From an uncultured Sulfitobacter sp. (GTDB lineage Bacteria; Pseudomonadota; Alphaproteobacteria; Rhodobacterales; Rhodobacteraceae), in the NCBI GenBank assembly GCA_937928635.1, contig CALFWM010000022.1, forward strand, positions 1 to 55,214: a DNA stretch of 55,214 bases. The letters run 5' to 3'. Shown here piece after piece: positions 8,339-16,024 of the stretch. The position numbers were made by a program, and so were the translations under genes. The notes beneath the pieces were generated by a model that saw nothing but the letters and a program-made list of their open reading frames with translations, ran no database searches and was not told where the DNA came from. Every line of letters starts with the position of its first letter. The stretch's first letter is position 1.

Positions 8339-9094
8339 ATGTCAGTTCAACATGGCGGAAAGTCTGTCTACGGTGCCGCGCTTGGCATCCTGATGCTGGA
8401 AGCAAAGTTTCCGCGCATCCATGGGGATATCGGTAACGCAACAACTTGGCCGTTTCCCGTCCAGTACCGCGTCGTGCGGGGAGCAAGCCCGGATCGGGTC
8501 GTTCGCCATGATCCGATGGAACTGGTGGACAAGTTTATCGAAGCGGCTCAGGATCTTGTTGCGGCGGGATGCGATGGCATCACTACAAATTGTGGTTTCC
8601 TCGCCCTGACACAGGAACGGATTTCAAACGCGGTTCCTGTTCCGGTCGCCACGTCATCCCTGATGCAGGTGCCGATGGTGCAAGCCCTTTTACCGGCGGG
8701 CAAAAAAGTCGCGATCCTCACGATTTCCAAGGCGACACTGACACCCGGTCATTTGCGTGCGGCAGGGATCACTGACCTTGAACGTGTTCCGATATTTGGA
8801 ACTGATGGAGGGCGCGCCTTCACCCGCTGTATTCTTGACAACCATGAATCGATAGATTTCGAGGAGTGCCGTCAGGATATGCTTGATGCCGCGCGCGAGA
8901 TCGTCACGACCGACAGGGATATCGGTGCCATCGTGCTGGAGTGTACCAACATGACGCCCTATGCCCATGACGTTCGAAAGGCGACGGGATTGCCAGTATT
9001 CTCGATCTACTCCTTCCTGAAGTGGTTCCACGAAAGCCTGGTTCCGGATCGGTTCGCCCTGGAACTGGATGATCCCAGAGCGGGCCTTTTCTGA
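8339..9094 (+). CDS. Asp/Glu/hydantoin racemase superfamily protein
   Basis: The 251-residue protein has the two-cysteine active-site layout of cofactor-independent racemases: Cys85 in TTNCGF and Cys202 in VLECTNMTPYA, each in its own half-domain. The start MSVQHGGKS has GGAG upstream. A longer form from 8297 would overlap the GntR stop and is less likely. It is immediately downstream of gntR. With a D-amino-acid-type oxidase opposite, interconversion of L and D forms of the imported substrate is a reasonable reading. The superfamily also includes hydantoin racemases, maleate isomerases and decarboxylases, so the reaction is not fixed. Confidence 0.82.
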   Translation: MSVQHGGKSVYGAALGILMLEAKFPRIHGDIGNATTWPFPVQYRVVRGASPDRVVRHDPMELVDKFIEAAQDLVAAGCDGITTNCGFLALTQERISNAVPVPVATSSLMQVPMVQALLPAGKKVAILTISKATLTPGHLRAAGITDLERVPIFGTDGGRAFTRCILDNHESIDFEECRQDMLDAAREIVTTDRDIGAIVLECTNMTPYAHDVRKATGLPVFSIYSFLKWFHESLVPDRFALELDDPRAGLF

Positions 9095-9149
9095 CCGATC
9101 ATTCAAAAAGGCGCTCACATGCCGCGAGGGTCGCGACCATCTGCGCCTA

Positions 9150-9252
9150 AAGCGTCATGCGAAAAACTTGAATCACCCAACGCTGCCTGAAATCAAAGGT
9201 TTTGGGCGCGTTACGTGATACTTGATGCTTCTGATATTTCGTCAGACACTAT
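9150..9252 (-). repeat. MITE-I copy 1 (about 100 bp, imperfect terminal repeats)
   Basis: One end reads AAAGCGTCATGCGAAAAAC, the other TTTCGTCAGACACTA. Read inward both ends share AGCGTC-(2-3 nt)-CGAAA followed by a TTGAA/TGAAG-CATC-like stretch. Related copies lie at 29551-29652 and 49053-49148. It sits between the convergent racemase and ThDP genes and has no coding capacity. Confidence 0.8.
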
Positions 9253-9374
9253 TGTGAAACGGCTCGCTCTCCTTCGCTTACTGCTTCGACCGGTTGAGCA
9301 AACCCTACGTCACAACCACGCAAGTCTCAGGGGGGGGGCGTTGATCCGAGCACCACACCCCGACCATTCCCCAG

Positions 9375-11108
9375 CTATTCGAAGTAAGGCAGGTTCTTTG
9401 CCTTGGCCGCGCGCACCCATGAGGGGACAAAAGGGACAATCTTGTCCTGGGAGGGGACCATCATTTCGATGAAACTTGCACCCTGATGGTTGATGGCTTG
9501 GGACAGGACGGTTTCAATGTCGTCCTCGGACGTAATGCGCGCCGTGCTAAAGCCGAATGCTTCGGCAACCTTGACATAATCGACCGCCCCGAAATCTGTC
9601 GACCAGGGCTCATCCACATCGTCAAGCAGTATCGCTTCGCCCCTGATCCACCCGAAGGTATCGTTCCGTGTCAGGATGATTGTCACGTTCTTCCCACTGC
9701 GGCGAATGGTCTCCATGTCACCAATGACAAACCCGAAAGATCCGTCACCCGTGAAAGAGATGACTGGCCCGTCGGACGCATAAGATGCGCCAAGACCAGC
9801 GGGTACGGAATACCCCAATGCCCCCATGGAATAATTGGTGATGTAGCGGCGCCCCGGCTCTTTGATCGTCAGAAGGGCCGACGGGTAGATGGCGCTCACG
9901 CCCGGCTCTGACGTGACAATCGCATCGGGGGGCAAAATCCTGTCCAGCGCCTGTGTGAGTTTCACCGGAGAGATCGTGCCGTCAGGCATCGGGATGTTCG
10001 ATTTGAACACCTTGTCCAGCGCGGTTTTCTTGATCGGGTTAAGGTCGATCTTGTCTCGCTTCAGATCGGGATGCTCCGCCCTGATGATCTCGACCATGTA
10101 TTCCAGCGTTGCACGCCCGTCCCCGATCATACCGACCTTGAGAGGATAATTATTGCCGATATGAGCCTCAGCAATGTCCAGATGAAGGAATGTCGTTACC
10201 GCCGGGTCCCCATAGAGCTTCCAGTGGTCCGTGGCCGCGCTATCCGTGTTGGACCCGACGAAAAAGACCGTATCCGCCGCATGGACGTAACTGTTGGAAT
10301 ATTCCATTCCGCCACGCCCCCCGATCACCCGCAGGGCCAAGGGGTGGTTCTCGGGAATGGTGCCCTTACCGGGTGTCGTCGTGCCCACTGGGATCTGCAA
10401 AAGTTCTGCCAGTTCGACCAGGATTTGCGACGCGCCAGAAATCAACCCACCCTGACCGCAGACGATCACAGGTTTCTTGGCCGCCAGAAGGGCGTCGATG
10501 GCCTGTCTGATCTTTCCGTGATCCGCAACCGGACGATGCGCCGGGTAGGTCTGGTAATCGCTCTCGGCATAAAGGTCCGCGACCTCTGCCTCTTCCAGGA
10601 ACACATTGATCGGGACCCGGATATGGACCGGGGCGGGACGCCCTGATGTGGCGACACGGAAGGCGCGCCGCATCAGGAAAGGGATCTCTTTTGCGTTCGT
10701 CAGGACGAAGGATTCTTTGCAAATACTTGCATAAAGCGCCGTCTGATCCACACCGGTGAGGCCATGCTTTTTGTCCTGATTGATCGGAATGTCGGAGCTG
10801 AAATAGATAACCGGAACAGAGCTGAGGTAGGCTTCGGTGATCCCCGGTGTGCAATGCGTGACCCCGGGGCTCGGGGCTTCCAGGACACATGGACGCCCGG
10901 ATATCTTGGCATATGATTCCGCCGCATAAGATGCCGTGCGCTCATCGCGCGTCAGAACGTATTCGATATCGGAATGTTCGTGCCATTCCTTGTACCACCC
11001 GATCGTGGTCTCGCCCGGTAGCCCAAAGACGTGTTTAACGCCATGAAGCTCAAGCATCTTCAAAATGATCTGCGCGCCATTCATGGTCGCCTTGGCTGAA
11101 TCGCTCAC
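9375..11108 (-). CDS. thiamine-diphosphate-dependent enzyme, acetolactate synthase large-subunit-like
   Basis: The chosen start is GTG at 11108, preceded by AAGGAAAG at ideal distance; longer in-frame starts would swallow the operator. The product has 577 residues. The pyrimidine-binding domain has the ThDP-activating Glu56 (RDERTASYAAESYAK). A central domain is followed by the PP-binding domain with TGDGSF and a downstream Asn (the GDG-N magnesium/diphosphate motif). The family condenses or decarboxylates 2-oxo acids. No small regulatory subunit is adjacent, so a catabolic role rather than branched-chain synthesis is likely. The upstream palindrome identical to the gntR promoter ties it to the D-amino acid locus. 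A 2-oxo acid product of that pathway is a possible substrate. Confidence 0.85.
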   Translation of the reverse strand: MSDSAKATMNGAQIILKMLELHGVKHVFGLPGETTIGWYKEWHEHSDIEYVLTRDERTASYAAESYAKISGRPCVLEAPSPGVTHCTPGITEAYLSSVPVIYFSSDIPINQDKKHGLTGVDQTALYASICKESFVLTNAKEIPFLMRRAFRVATSGRPAPVHIRVPINVFLEEAEVADLYAESDYQTYPAHRPVADHGKIRQAIDALLAAKKPVIVCGQGGLISGASQILVELAELLQIPVGTTTPGKGTIPENHPLALRVIGGRGGMEYSNSYVHAADTVFFVGSNTDSAATDHWKLYGDPAVTTFLHLDIAEAHIGNNYPLKVGMIGDGRATLEYMVEIIRAEHPDLKRDKIDLNPIKKTALDKVFKSNIPMPDGTISPVKLTQALDRILPPDAIVTSEPGVSAIYPSALLTIKEPGRRYITNYSMGALGYSVPAGLGASYASDGPVISFTGDGSFGFVIGDMETIRRSGKNVTIILTRNDTFGWIRGEAILLDDVDEPWSTDFGAVDYVKVAEAFGFSTARITSEDDIETVLSQAINHQGASFIEMMVPSQDKIVPFVPSWVRAAKAKNLPYFE

Positions 11109-11145
11109 GCTCTTTCCTTTGTTGCCGGTCAGGTGTGTCGTATAA

Positions 11146-11157
11146 TCTGTATACAGA
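11146..11157. promoter_or_regulatory. candidate GntR operator TCTGTATACAGA (ThDP gene promoter)
   Basis: A perfect 12-bp palindrome lies about 38 bp upstream of the GTG start. Its central 10 bp are identical to the site at 7558. This is the main evidence that the ThDP gene belongs to the GntR regulon. Confidence 0.7.
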
Positions 11158-11332
11158 ACAATATGCAATATCGCCGACAGGTCAATGTGCAAATTCCGCC
11201 CGGCCGGATAATCTCAGCACATAGCCTCCCAAAAGTACCTTTATTGCGACTGTCGGCGCGATATCCCGCAAAGACCGACAGATATGCGCAATTTGGATTG
11301 TGTATGCGTTGACCAAGGGACAGCCGATTGGC

Positions 11333-11914
11333 TTAGGGGTGGGATAGTCGGGTCAGACCATCAGCGATTTCCCGAGCGATCGCCTGTGCATCGACATTTT
11401 GACGCTCCGCAGAGACCCGCAAGCCAAGCAGGTCTGATTGATAGCGTCGGGCCAACGTCTCCGCATCATATCTACCCGAGACATGGCTTGCTGCCTGTGC
11501 CTTGCGAAACAGCTCGGCGAACAGGCCCTCCATTCTGGACAGATGTGAATTGGCACGTGCTGCAAGCTGATCCTCCTGACCTCCCAGTTCGAGGACAGTC
11601 TTTGCAAGCATGCAGGCCTTGGCAGGGGAACTTGAGGCATCAATGACCAGCGCGGGATAGGACTGAAGCGCGCCAAGAGGGCCATGTTCAACGGCAAGCG
11701 CCTCAAGGCGCCGGGTCCCGTTTTCCGCATATCTGTCGAGGGTCAGTTCAAACAATGCCGCCTTGGACCCGAAAGCGGCATAGAAACTGCCCGGCTTCAT
11801 GTTGAGCGTGCGTTCCAAATCCTTGAGTGACGTGCCCGCCCACCCCCGTTTCCAGAACAAATCCCGGGCAAGATCAATCAACGCGTCTCGGTCGTATTCG
11901 GGTTTGCGGGGCAT
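11333..11914 (-). CDS. TetR-family transcriptional regulator
   Basis: Start at MPRKPEYDRDALIDLARDLF, 193 residues. The N-terminal helix-turn-helix reads WAGTSLKDLERTLNMKPGSFYAAFGSKAALFELTLDRY, the classic TetR pattern. The C-terminal ligand domain is helical and includes ACMLAKTVLELGG, resembling the TetR_C subfamily of oxidative/electrophile-responsive regulators. It is divergent from the AhpD-like gene, with a near-palindrome in the intergenic DNA. It probably represses both genes. Confidence 0.92.
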   Translation of the reverse strand: MPRKPEYDRDALIDLARDLFWKRGWAGTSLKDLERTLNMKPGSFYAAFGSKAALFELTLDRYAENGTRRLEALAVEHGPLGALQSYPALVIDASSSPAKACMLAKTVLELGGQEDQLAARANSHLSRMEGLFAELFRKAQAASHVSGRYDAETLARRYQSDLLGLRVSAERQNVDAQAIAREIADGLTRLSHP

Positions 11915-11951
11915 CTGATTGCTTTTTCTTGGATGGTTGCTCAAATATATA

Positions 11952-11969
11952 CTTGAATGATCACTCAAG
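11952..11969. promoter_or_regulatory. candidate TetR operator (near-palindrome)
   Basis: The 18-bp sequence CTTGAATGATCACTCAAG is symmetric at all but one base pair. It lies in the divergent promoter region between the TetR gene and the AhpD-like gene. Size and position suit a TetR dimer. A nearby TTGCTCAA may extend it. Confidence 0.65.
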
Positions 11970-12009
11970 AAAGGCCAAAACTCGCAAACACCCTCTGAAA
12001 GGAACTTCA

Positions 12010-12579
12010 ATGACCGACTTCCCATCCCATGATCTCGAAACTGCACCGGCGCTTTCCAGACCATTGCTTGAGAACAGCCAAAAGGCATTTGGTCGACTGC
12101 CGGGCCTGCACAAGGTAATGGCAGAAAGCCCTCAGGTGCTCGAAGGATATCAGGTGCTGCATAAGCTGTTCACCGAAACCGCGTTTGACGCAGACGAAAT
12201 GACAGTGGTCTGGCAGTCCATCAATGTTGAGCATGAATGCCACTATTGTGTGCCCGCACACACCGGGATCGCAAAGAGCATGAAGGTATCGGACGATATC
12301 TCAGATGCCCTGCGTAATGAAACGGTGCTTCCTTCCGCGAAACTTGAGGCGCTGCGCACATTTACGCTCCAGATGCTGCGGTCCCGTGGCCGTGTGACTC
12401 AGGCGCAGATGCAGGCGTTCTTTGATGCAGGTTATGGCCATCGCGCCGTTCTGGATATCGTTCTGGGTCTGTCGCAAAAGGTGATGTCGAACTACATCAA
12501 CCATGTCGCTGAAACACCCCTGGACGAGCCGGTGAAGCCTTTTGCATGGCAGCGCAGCGGGACGCCCCTGGTCGCCTGA
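12010..12579 (+). CDS. carboxymuconolactone decarboxylase/AhpD-like protein
   Basis: The 189-residue helical protein carries the AhpD core motif: Glu before Cys77-x2-Cys80-x3-His84 (EHECHYCVPAH). The redox-active cysteine pair and proton-relay His are all present, so peroxidase or thiol-reductase activity is plausible. The C-terminal region FFDAGYGHRAVLDIVLGLSQK is typical of the family. The start follows GAAAGGAAC. It is divergent from a TetR regulator and followed by a terminator hairpin, so it is monocistronic. The likely role is defence against an organic peroxide or electrophile sensed by TetR. Confidence 0.88.
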   Translation: MTDFPSHDLETAPALSRPLLENSQKAFGRLPGLHKVMAESPQVLEGYQVLHKLFTETAFDADEMTVVWQSINVEHECHYCVPAHTGIAKSMKVSDDISDALRNETVLPSAKLEALRTFTLQMLRSRGRVTQAQMQAFFDAGYGHRAVLDIVLGLSQKVMSNYINHVAETPLDEPVKPFAWQRSGTPLVA

Positions 12580-12644
12580 CCCCCCTTTCAGCGCTTGTCA
12601 AAAAACTCAAAAAAGCAATTTGCCGGGCGCTTTTGGTGCAAGAG

Positions 12645-12669
12645 AGGCGGGCTTTCTGTCCGCCTTTTT
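12645..12669 (+). terminator. rho-independent terminator after the AhpD-like gene
   Basis: Arms AGGCGG and CCGCCT enclose a 9-nt loop and run directly into a T5 tract on the plus strand. Confidence 0.75.
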
Positions 12670-12815
12670 GGTCATCCGTGGCCTGCCACAGGTCTGTTGT
12701 TTGAGTATGCGTCAAAGACTTTGCCAAGCTGCAAGAATCGCTGCTGTTTCAGCCGTCCAGATACGTCGCATGCTTCGTGTCTGCCGCGTGACGCGCGATC
12801 AAGATAAACCCTGAA

Positions 12816-12838
12816 AAAGAATATTTCCGATGCATCTT
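12816..12838. promoter_or_regulatory. candidate NsrR site upstream of the globin/cbb3 cluster
   Basis: A 23-bp dyad has half-sites AAAGAATATTT and CGATGCATCTT separated by one base. Read on the opposite strand, the second half is AAGATGCATCG, close to the known NsrR half-site AAGATGYATTT. The spacing is the same as in the sites at 22361 and 28537. It lies 124 bp upstream of the first gene of the globin/oxidase run. This is the weakest of the four sites. Confidence 0.5.
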
Positions 12839-12961
12839 TGCGCTTGTGAAGTTGCCCTAAAAGAAATATAACAAATAGATCATTTCAGGAAACGAACTGA
12901 TGCGCTTCACGCAGAGTATGCAGTTCGAACCCTCATGTATCCGACATTGAGGAGGAACCAC

Positions 12962-13147
12962 TTGCCCACGATCGTTGAAATTTCCGCGTGCTCTGAAACA
13001 TTCGGCAATCATATGATGAGCGTGACTCACGCGCTTGGTGAATCTGTCGATGCGTTCTATGCTTCGCTTGGGCAATACGCGTTGAAGTCACAGGTTCATG
13101 GCAATGATGCTCTGACACATCTCATGCTCGAAAGGGGGTCATCATGA
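12962..13147 (+). CDS. small protein of unknown function, first gene of globin/cbb3 run (TTG start)
   Basis: A 61-residue frame starts at TTG, 5 nt after a near-consensus AGGAGGAA ribosome-binding site. The only upstream ATG in frame (12935) precedes that site and is not well placed. The stop overlaps the globin start (ATGA), giving translational coupling. The sequence (ISACSETFGNHMMSVTHALGES then FYASLGQYALKS) has no recognised family. It is mostly polar with several Met and His and no membrane segment. Position suggests a role with the globin, or a leader peptide controlling it. Confidence 0.6.
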   Translation: MPTIVEISACSETFGNHMMSVTHALGESVDAFYASLGQYALKSQVHGNDALTHLMLERGSS

Positions 13148-13590
13148 CAACTCAGGTGCGGACCGCGCGCGCGCGACGGGCGCAAATCCAACAGAACGCC
13201 GACACGCTTGGTATTGATGACACCTATATCTCCACACTGGTGGAGGCTTTCTATGACCGAATCCGGGCGGATGAACGGGTCAACCATATCTTCGCGAACA
13301 AGATCGGTGCCGACTGGGAACCGCATCTGGCAAAGATGAAGGATTTCTGGGCGTCCGTCGCCTTTAATGCGGGTCGGTATTCCGGCAAGCCGGTGCCAAA
13401 GCACCAGGCCCTGCACGAGACGCGCCCTGAGCATTTCGAAATTTGGCTGTCCCTGTTCGAACAGACGCTGAAGGACACAGCGCCGACCCCCGGGGCGATC
13501 CCCTATCTGATGGAACGGGCCGAGCGGATTGCATCCAGTCTTCAGATGGCAATGTTCGGTATGCCGGGCCTTCCGGACAGCAGGTGGTAA
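13144..13590 (+). CDS. group III truncated hemoglobin
   Basis: The 148-residue protein has the trHb group III features: FYDRIRADERVNHIF on helix B/C, WEPHLAKMKDFWASV on helix E, and the proximal-His region RPEHFEIWLSLFEQTL on helix F/G, ending in SLQMAMFGM. Group III globins bind O2 and NO in the cytoplasm and are linked with NO or oxygen stress. It overlaps the preceding small ORF by ATGA and is followed after 1 nt by the membrane protein gene. Placement directly ahead of the cbb3 oxidase, and an NsrR-like site upstream, support a role in NO scavenging. Confidence 0.92.
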   Translation: MTTQVRTARARRAQIQQNADTLGIDDTYISTLVEAFYDRIRADERVNHIFANKIGADWEPHLAKMKDFWASVAFNAGRYSGKPVPKHQALHETRPEHFEIWLSLFEQTLKDTAPTPGAIPYLMERAERIASSLQMAMFGMPGLPDSRW

Positions 13591-13591
13591 G

Positions 13592-14032
13592 ATGGCCCAG
13601 GCTTACATACGGGGGCTTGCGGCGATCTGGGCCGGTGTTGTGATCGGTGGATCCCTGATCGTCGCCCCGGCCAAATTTCAGGTGGACACCCTCTCAGTTC
13701 CCCAGCTTCTGGCGGTTGGACGGGTTCAGTTCTACTGGATCGGGGTTGCTGAGGCTGCGTTGTGCGCCGCCCTGCTTCTTGTCACAGCCCTGTCTCGACG
13801 TTCCAGTCTTGTCGATCTGGCGGTGCCGGTCGGATTGTTTGCCGTTCAACGTCTTTATCTTATGCCGATACTCGATATGCGCACGCTTGAGATTATCGCA
13901 GGCACCGATGTTCCGCCGAGTTCGCTGCATCTTGCCTTTATTGTGCTTGAAACCACCAAGGTTCTGGTGCTCTGTATTCTTGCCTTGGGCCCATCAGGAT
14001 ATGAAGGATCGAAACATGCCAGCCAAACGTAG
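13592..14032 (+). CDS. small integral membrane protein, unknown function
   Basis: 146 residues with four predicted membrane segments (about 5-25, 45-70, 75-92 and 115-135). It contains no heme-binding CxxCH. The ATG lies one base after the globin stop, and its 3' end overlaps the next gene. The pattern AGVVIGGSLIVAPAKFQ near the N-terminus is reminiscent of small membrane proteins found next to respiratory genes, but no family name can be given with confidence. It is likely co-expressed with the globin and oxidase. Confidence 0.75.
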   Translation: MAQAYIRGLAAIWAGVVIGGSLIVAPAKFQVDTLSVPQLLAVGRVQFYWIGVAEAALCAALLLVTALSRRSSLVDLAVPVGLFAVQRLYLMPILDMRTLEIIAGTDVPPSSLHLAFIVLETTKVLVLCILALGPSGYEGSKHASQT

Positions 14033-14300
14033 CCTGCCGGAAGGGGTCAAAAAATACGCCGAATCTCCCTTGTTTGTTGCCGGAAAGGTCCCCGAAAGCC
14101 TGCAGAAATCGCACAGTACCAAGGAAGGCACCTATGCCCGGCTTGTCGTGACGGCGGGCGAGGTCCAGTATTTCGTGGTTGGTCAGAACGATCCCCTCGC
14201 TACAATCAGGGTGGGAGATACATTTGTGATCCTGCCTGCTGAAGAACACTTCGTTCAGGTGACCGATGATGCGGAATTCTTTCTGGAATTCTGTAGATAG
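14016..14300 (+). CDS. DUF1971/YeaR-like small cupin-fold protein
   Basis: The 94-residue protein starts MPAKRSLPEGVKKYAESP and contains KSHSTKEGTYARLVV, then GDTFVILPAEEHFVQV and FFLEFCR. This matches the DUF1971 family (E. coli YeaR). In E. coli, yeaR is induced by nitrate and NO and repressed by NsrR, which fits this neighbourhood. It overlaps the upstream gene by 17 bp. An in-frame ATG at 14001 is possible, but AAGGA favours the chosen start. The biochemical function is unknown in the family. Confidence 0.85.
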   Translation: MPAKRSLPEGVKKYAESPLFVAGKVPESLQKSHSTKEGTYARLVVTAGEVQYFVVGQNDPLATIRVGDTFVILPAEEHFVQVTDDAEFFLEFCR

Positions 14301-14378
14301 CGGGGGCGATATGGTGGAGAGTAGGACAAGAGCGCGGCCACAGGCGGCCAATGCAAAGGCAACAAGGGGGATAATCTC

Positions 14379-16019
14379 ATGATTTCGCAACTGACACGCG
14401 ATGAACGGGCTTTGGCCATGGTGCTGTGTGTGCTCCTTACGCTTTTCGGGGCGACACTGGGCCTTGTGGGGCGTGACGATGTTCTGGGCTGGCACGGCGC
14501 TCTGTTGGCGCTTTCGGGGATGGTGCTCCTGATTGTGATCATGAGCAAAATCTACGATCCCGATCCAAATCCGGACAGGGTGACGAAATATTATGATGAT
14601 CCGACGAAAGTCGGCGTCATCGTCTCCATGATGTGGCTCGTTTTCGCGACCTTCGTCGGTGATTGGGTGGCCTGGCTTCTTGTCTATCCCGAGGCAACCT
14701 TCGATGCAGGATGGTCCAGCTTCGGTCGTCTCCGGCCGGTCCATACCACGGGGGTTATTTTCGGGTTTGGCGGTAACGCATTGATCGCGACCTCCTTTCA
14801 TGTGCTGCAACGCACATCGCGTGCCCGGCTGGCCGGAAACCTGTCCCCCTGGATCGTCGTTATCGGGTTCAACCTGTTCTGCCTTCTGGCCGTGACAGGC
14901 TATATGTTCGGCATCACCGCCTCGAAAGAATATGCGGAGCCCGAATGGTACGCCGACCTTTTCCTCGTGGTGATCTGGGTTGTCTATTTCGTCCTTTATC
15001 TGCGGACCCTGGCGCGCCGCCAGGAACCGCATATCTACGTGGCCAACTGGTACTTCCTTGCGTTTATTCTGGTCGTTGCGATCCTGCACATCATCAACAA
15101 TCTGGCGGTGCCCGTCTCGTTGGGGCACGCGAAAAGCTATTCGCTTTTTTCGGGGGTTCAGGATGCGATGACGCAATGGTGGTACGGCCACAACGCGGTC
15201 GCCTTCTTTCTGACCGCCGGTTTTCTGGGGATGCTCTATTACTACCTGCCGCGTCGTGCCGGACGACCGATCTTCTCCTACCGCATGTCGATCATCAGTT
15301 TCTGGGGTATCACGTTCCTCTACATGTGGGCGGGTTCGCACCATTTGCACTACACGGCGCTTCCGCATTGGGTTCAGAACCTCGGAATGACCTTCTCTAT
15401 CGTCCTTGTCGTGCCCTCCTGGGCATCTGCAGGCAATGCCCTGCTTACGTTGAACGGCGCCTGGGAAAAGGTGCGGGACGATGCAACCTTGCGGTTTATG
15501 TTCGTCGCGGCCGTCTTTTACGGGTTGTCGACCTTTGAGGGGTCCTTCATGGCGATCCGTCCTGTCAACTCTCTGTCCCATTACACGGACTGGACGGTGG
15601 GCCACGTCCACGCAGGTGCGCTTGGCTGGGTGGCAATGATCACGTTTGGCGCGTTCTACACGCTGGTTCCAATGCTCTGGAACAAGGAGCGGATGTACTC
15701 AAGCCGCCTGATCGAAGCCCACTTCTGGCTCGCTCTGGCGGGTACTGTCATCTATGTCTTCTCAATGTGGAATTCCGGCATCGTCCAGGGTTTGATGTGG
15801 CGCGCCTATGCCGAGAACGGGACGCTTGCCTATTCCTTTATCGACTCGGTCGATGCGATGAGGCCTTACTACTTTGCCCGGGCCGTCGGTGGTTTCCTCT
15901 TCTTCCTTGGCGGCGTCATCGGTCTTTATAACATCTGGATGACCACACGTATGCCAGCTGTGGAAAAACCACCTGTCTACGACCTTCCACCAGTCGTCGC
16001 AGCTGAGCCCGCGGAGTGA
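14379..16019 (+). CDS. ccoN: cbb3-type cytochrome c oxidase subunit I
   Basis: The 546-residue catalytic subunit of the high-affinity oxidase has about 12-14 membrane segments. Conserved regions include RPVHTTGVIFGFGGNAL, with the low-spin heme His, QWWYGHNAVAFFLTAGFLG with CuB ligands and the crosslinked Tyr region, and GSHHLHYTALPHW with the paired CuB His. HYTDWTVGHVHAGALGW holds the further heme b and b3 ligands. It reduces O2 to water at the cytoplasmic membrane at low oxygen. The start follows AAGGGGGA. It is the first gene of ccoNOQP. Confidence 0.97.
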   Translation: MISQLTRDERALAMVLCVLLTLFGATLGLVGRDDVLGWHGALLALSGMVLLIVIMSKIYDPDPNPDRVTKYYDDPTKVGVIVSMMWLVFATFVGDWVAWLLVYPEATFDAGWSSFGRLRPVHTTGVIFGFGGNALIATSFHVLQRTSRARLAGNLSPWIVVIGFNLFCLLAVTGYMFGITASKEYAEPEWYADLFLVVIWVVYFVLYLRTLARRQEPHIYVANWYFLAFILVVAILHIINNLAVPVSLGHAKSYSLFSGVQDAMTQWWYGHNAVAFFLTAGFLGMLYYYLPRRAGRPIFSYRMSIISFWGITFLYMWAGSHHLHYTALPHWVQNLGMTFSIVLVVPSWASAGNALLTLNGAWEKVRDDATLRFMFVAAVFYGLSTFEGSFMAIRPVNSLSHYTDWTVGHVHAGALGWVAMITFGAFYTLVPMLWNKERMYSSRLIEAHFWLALAGTVIYVFSMWNSGIVQGLMWRAYAENGTLAYSFIDSVDAMRPYYFARAVGGFLFFLGGVIGLYNIWMTTRMPAVEKPPVYDLPPVVAAEPAE

Positions 16020-16024
16020 TTTAG

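Noticed and set aside
9331..9339. G9 homopolymer run
   Set aside because: Lies in non-coding DNA between convergent genes, so phase variation of a gene is not indicated.
9375..11108. Sulfoacetaldehyde acetyltransferase (Xsc) as identity of the ThDP enzyme
   Set aside because: The N-terminal motifs expected for Xsc are absent and no taurine genes are nearby; the acetolactate-synthase-like reading fits better.
13938..15611. 557-codon open frame on the minus strand opposite ccoN
   Set aside because: Rich in His, Arg, Gln, Asp and Pro with no hydrophobic core; it is the antisense shadow of the membrane protein ccoN and upstream genes.
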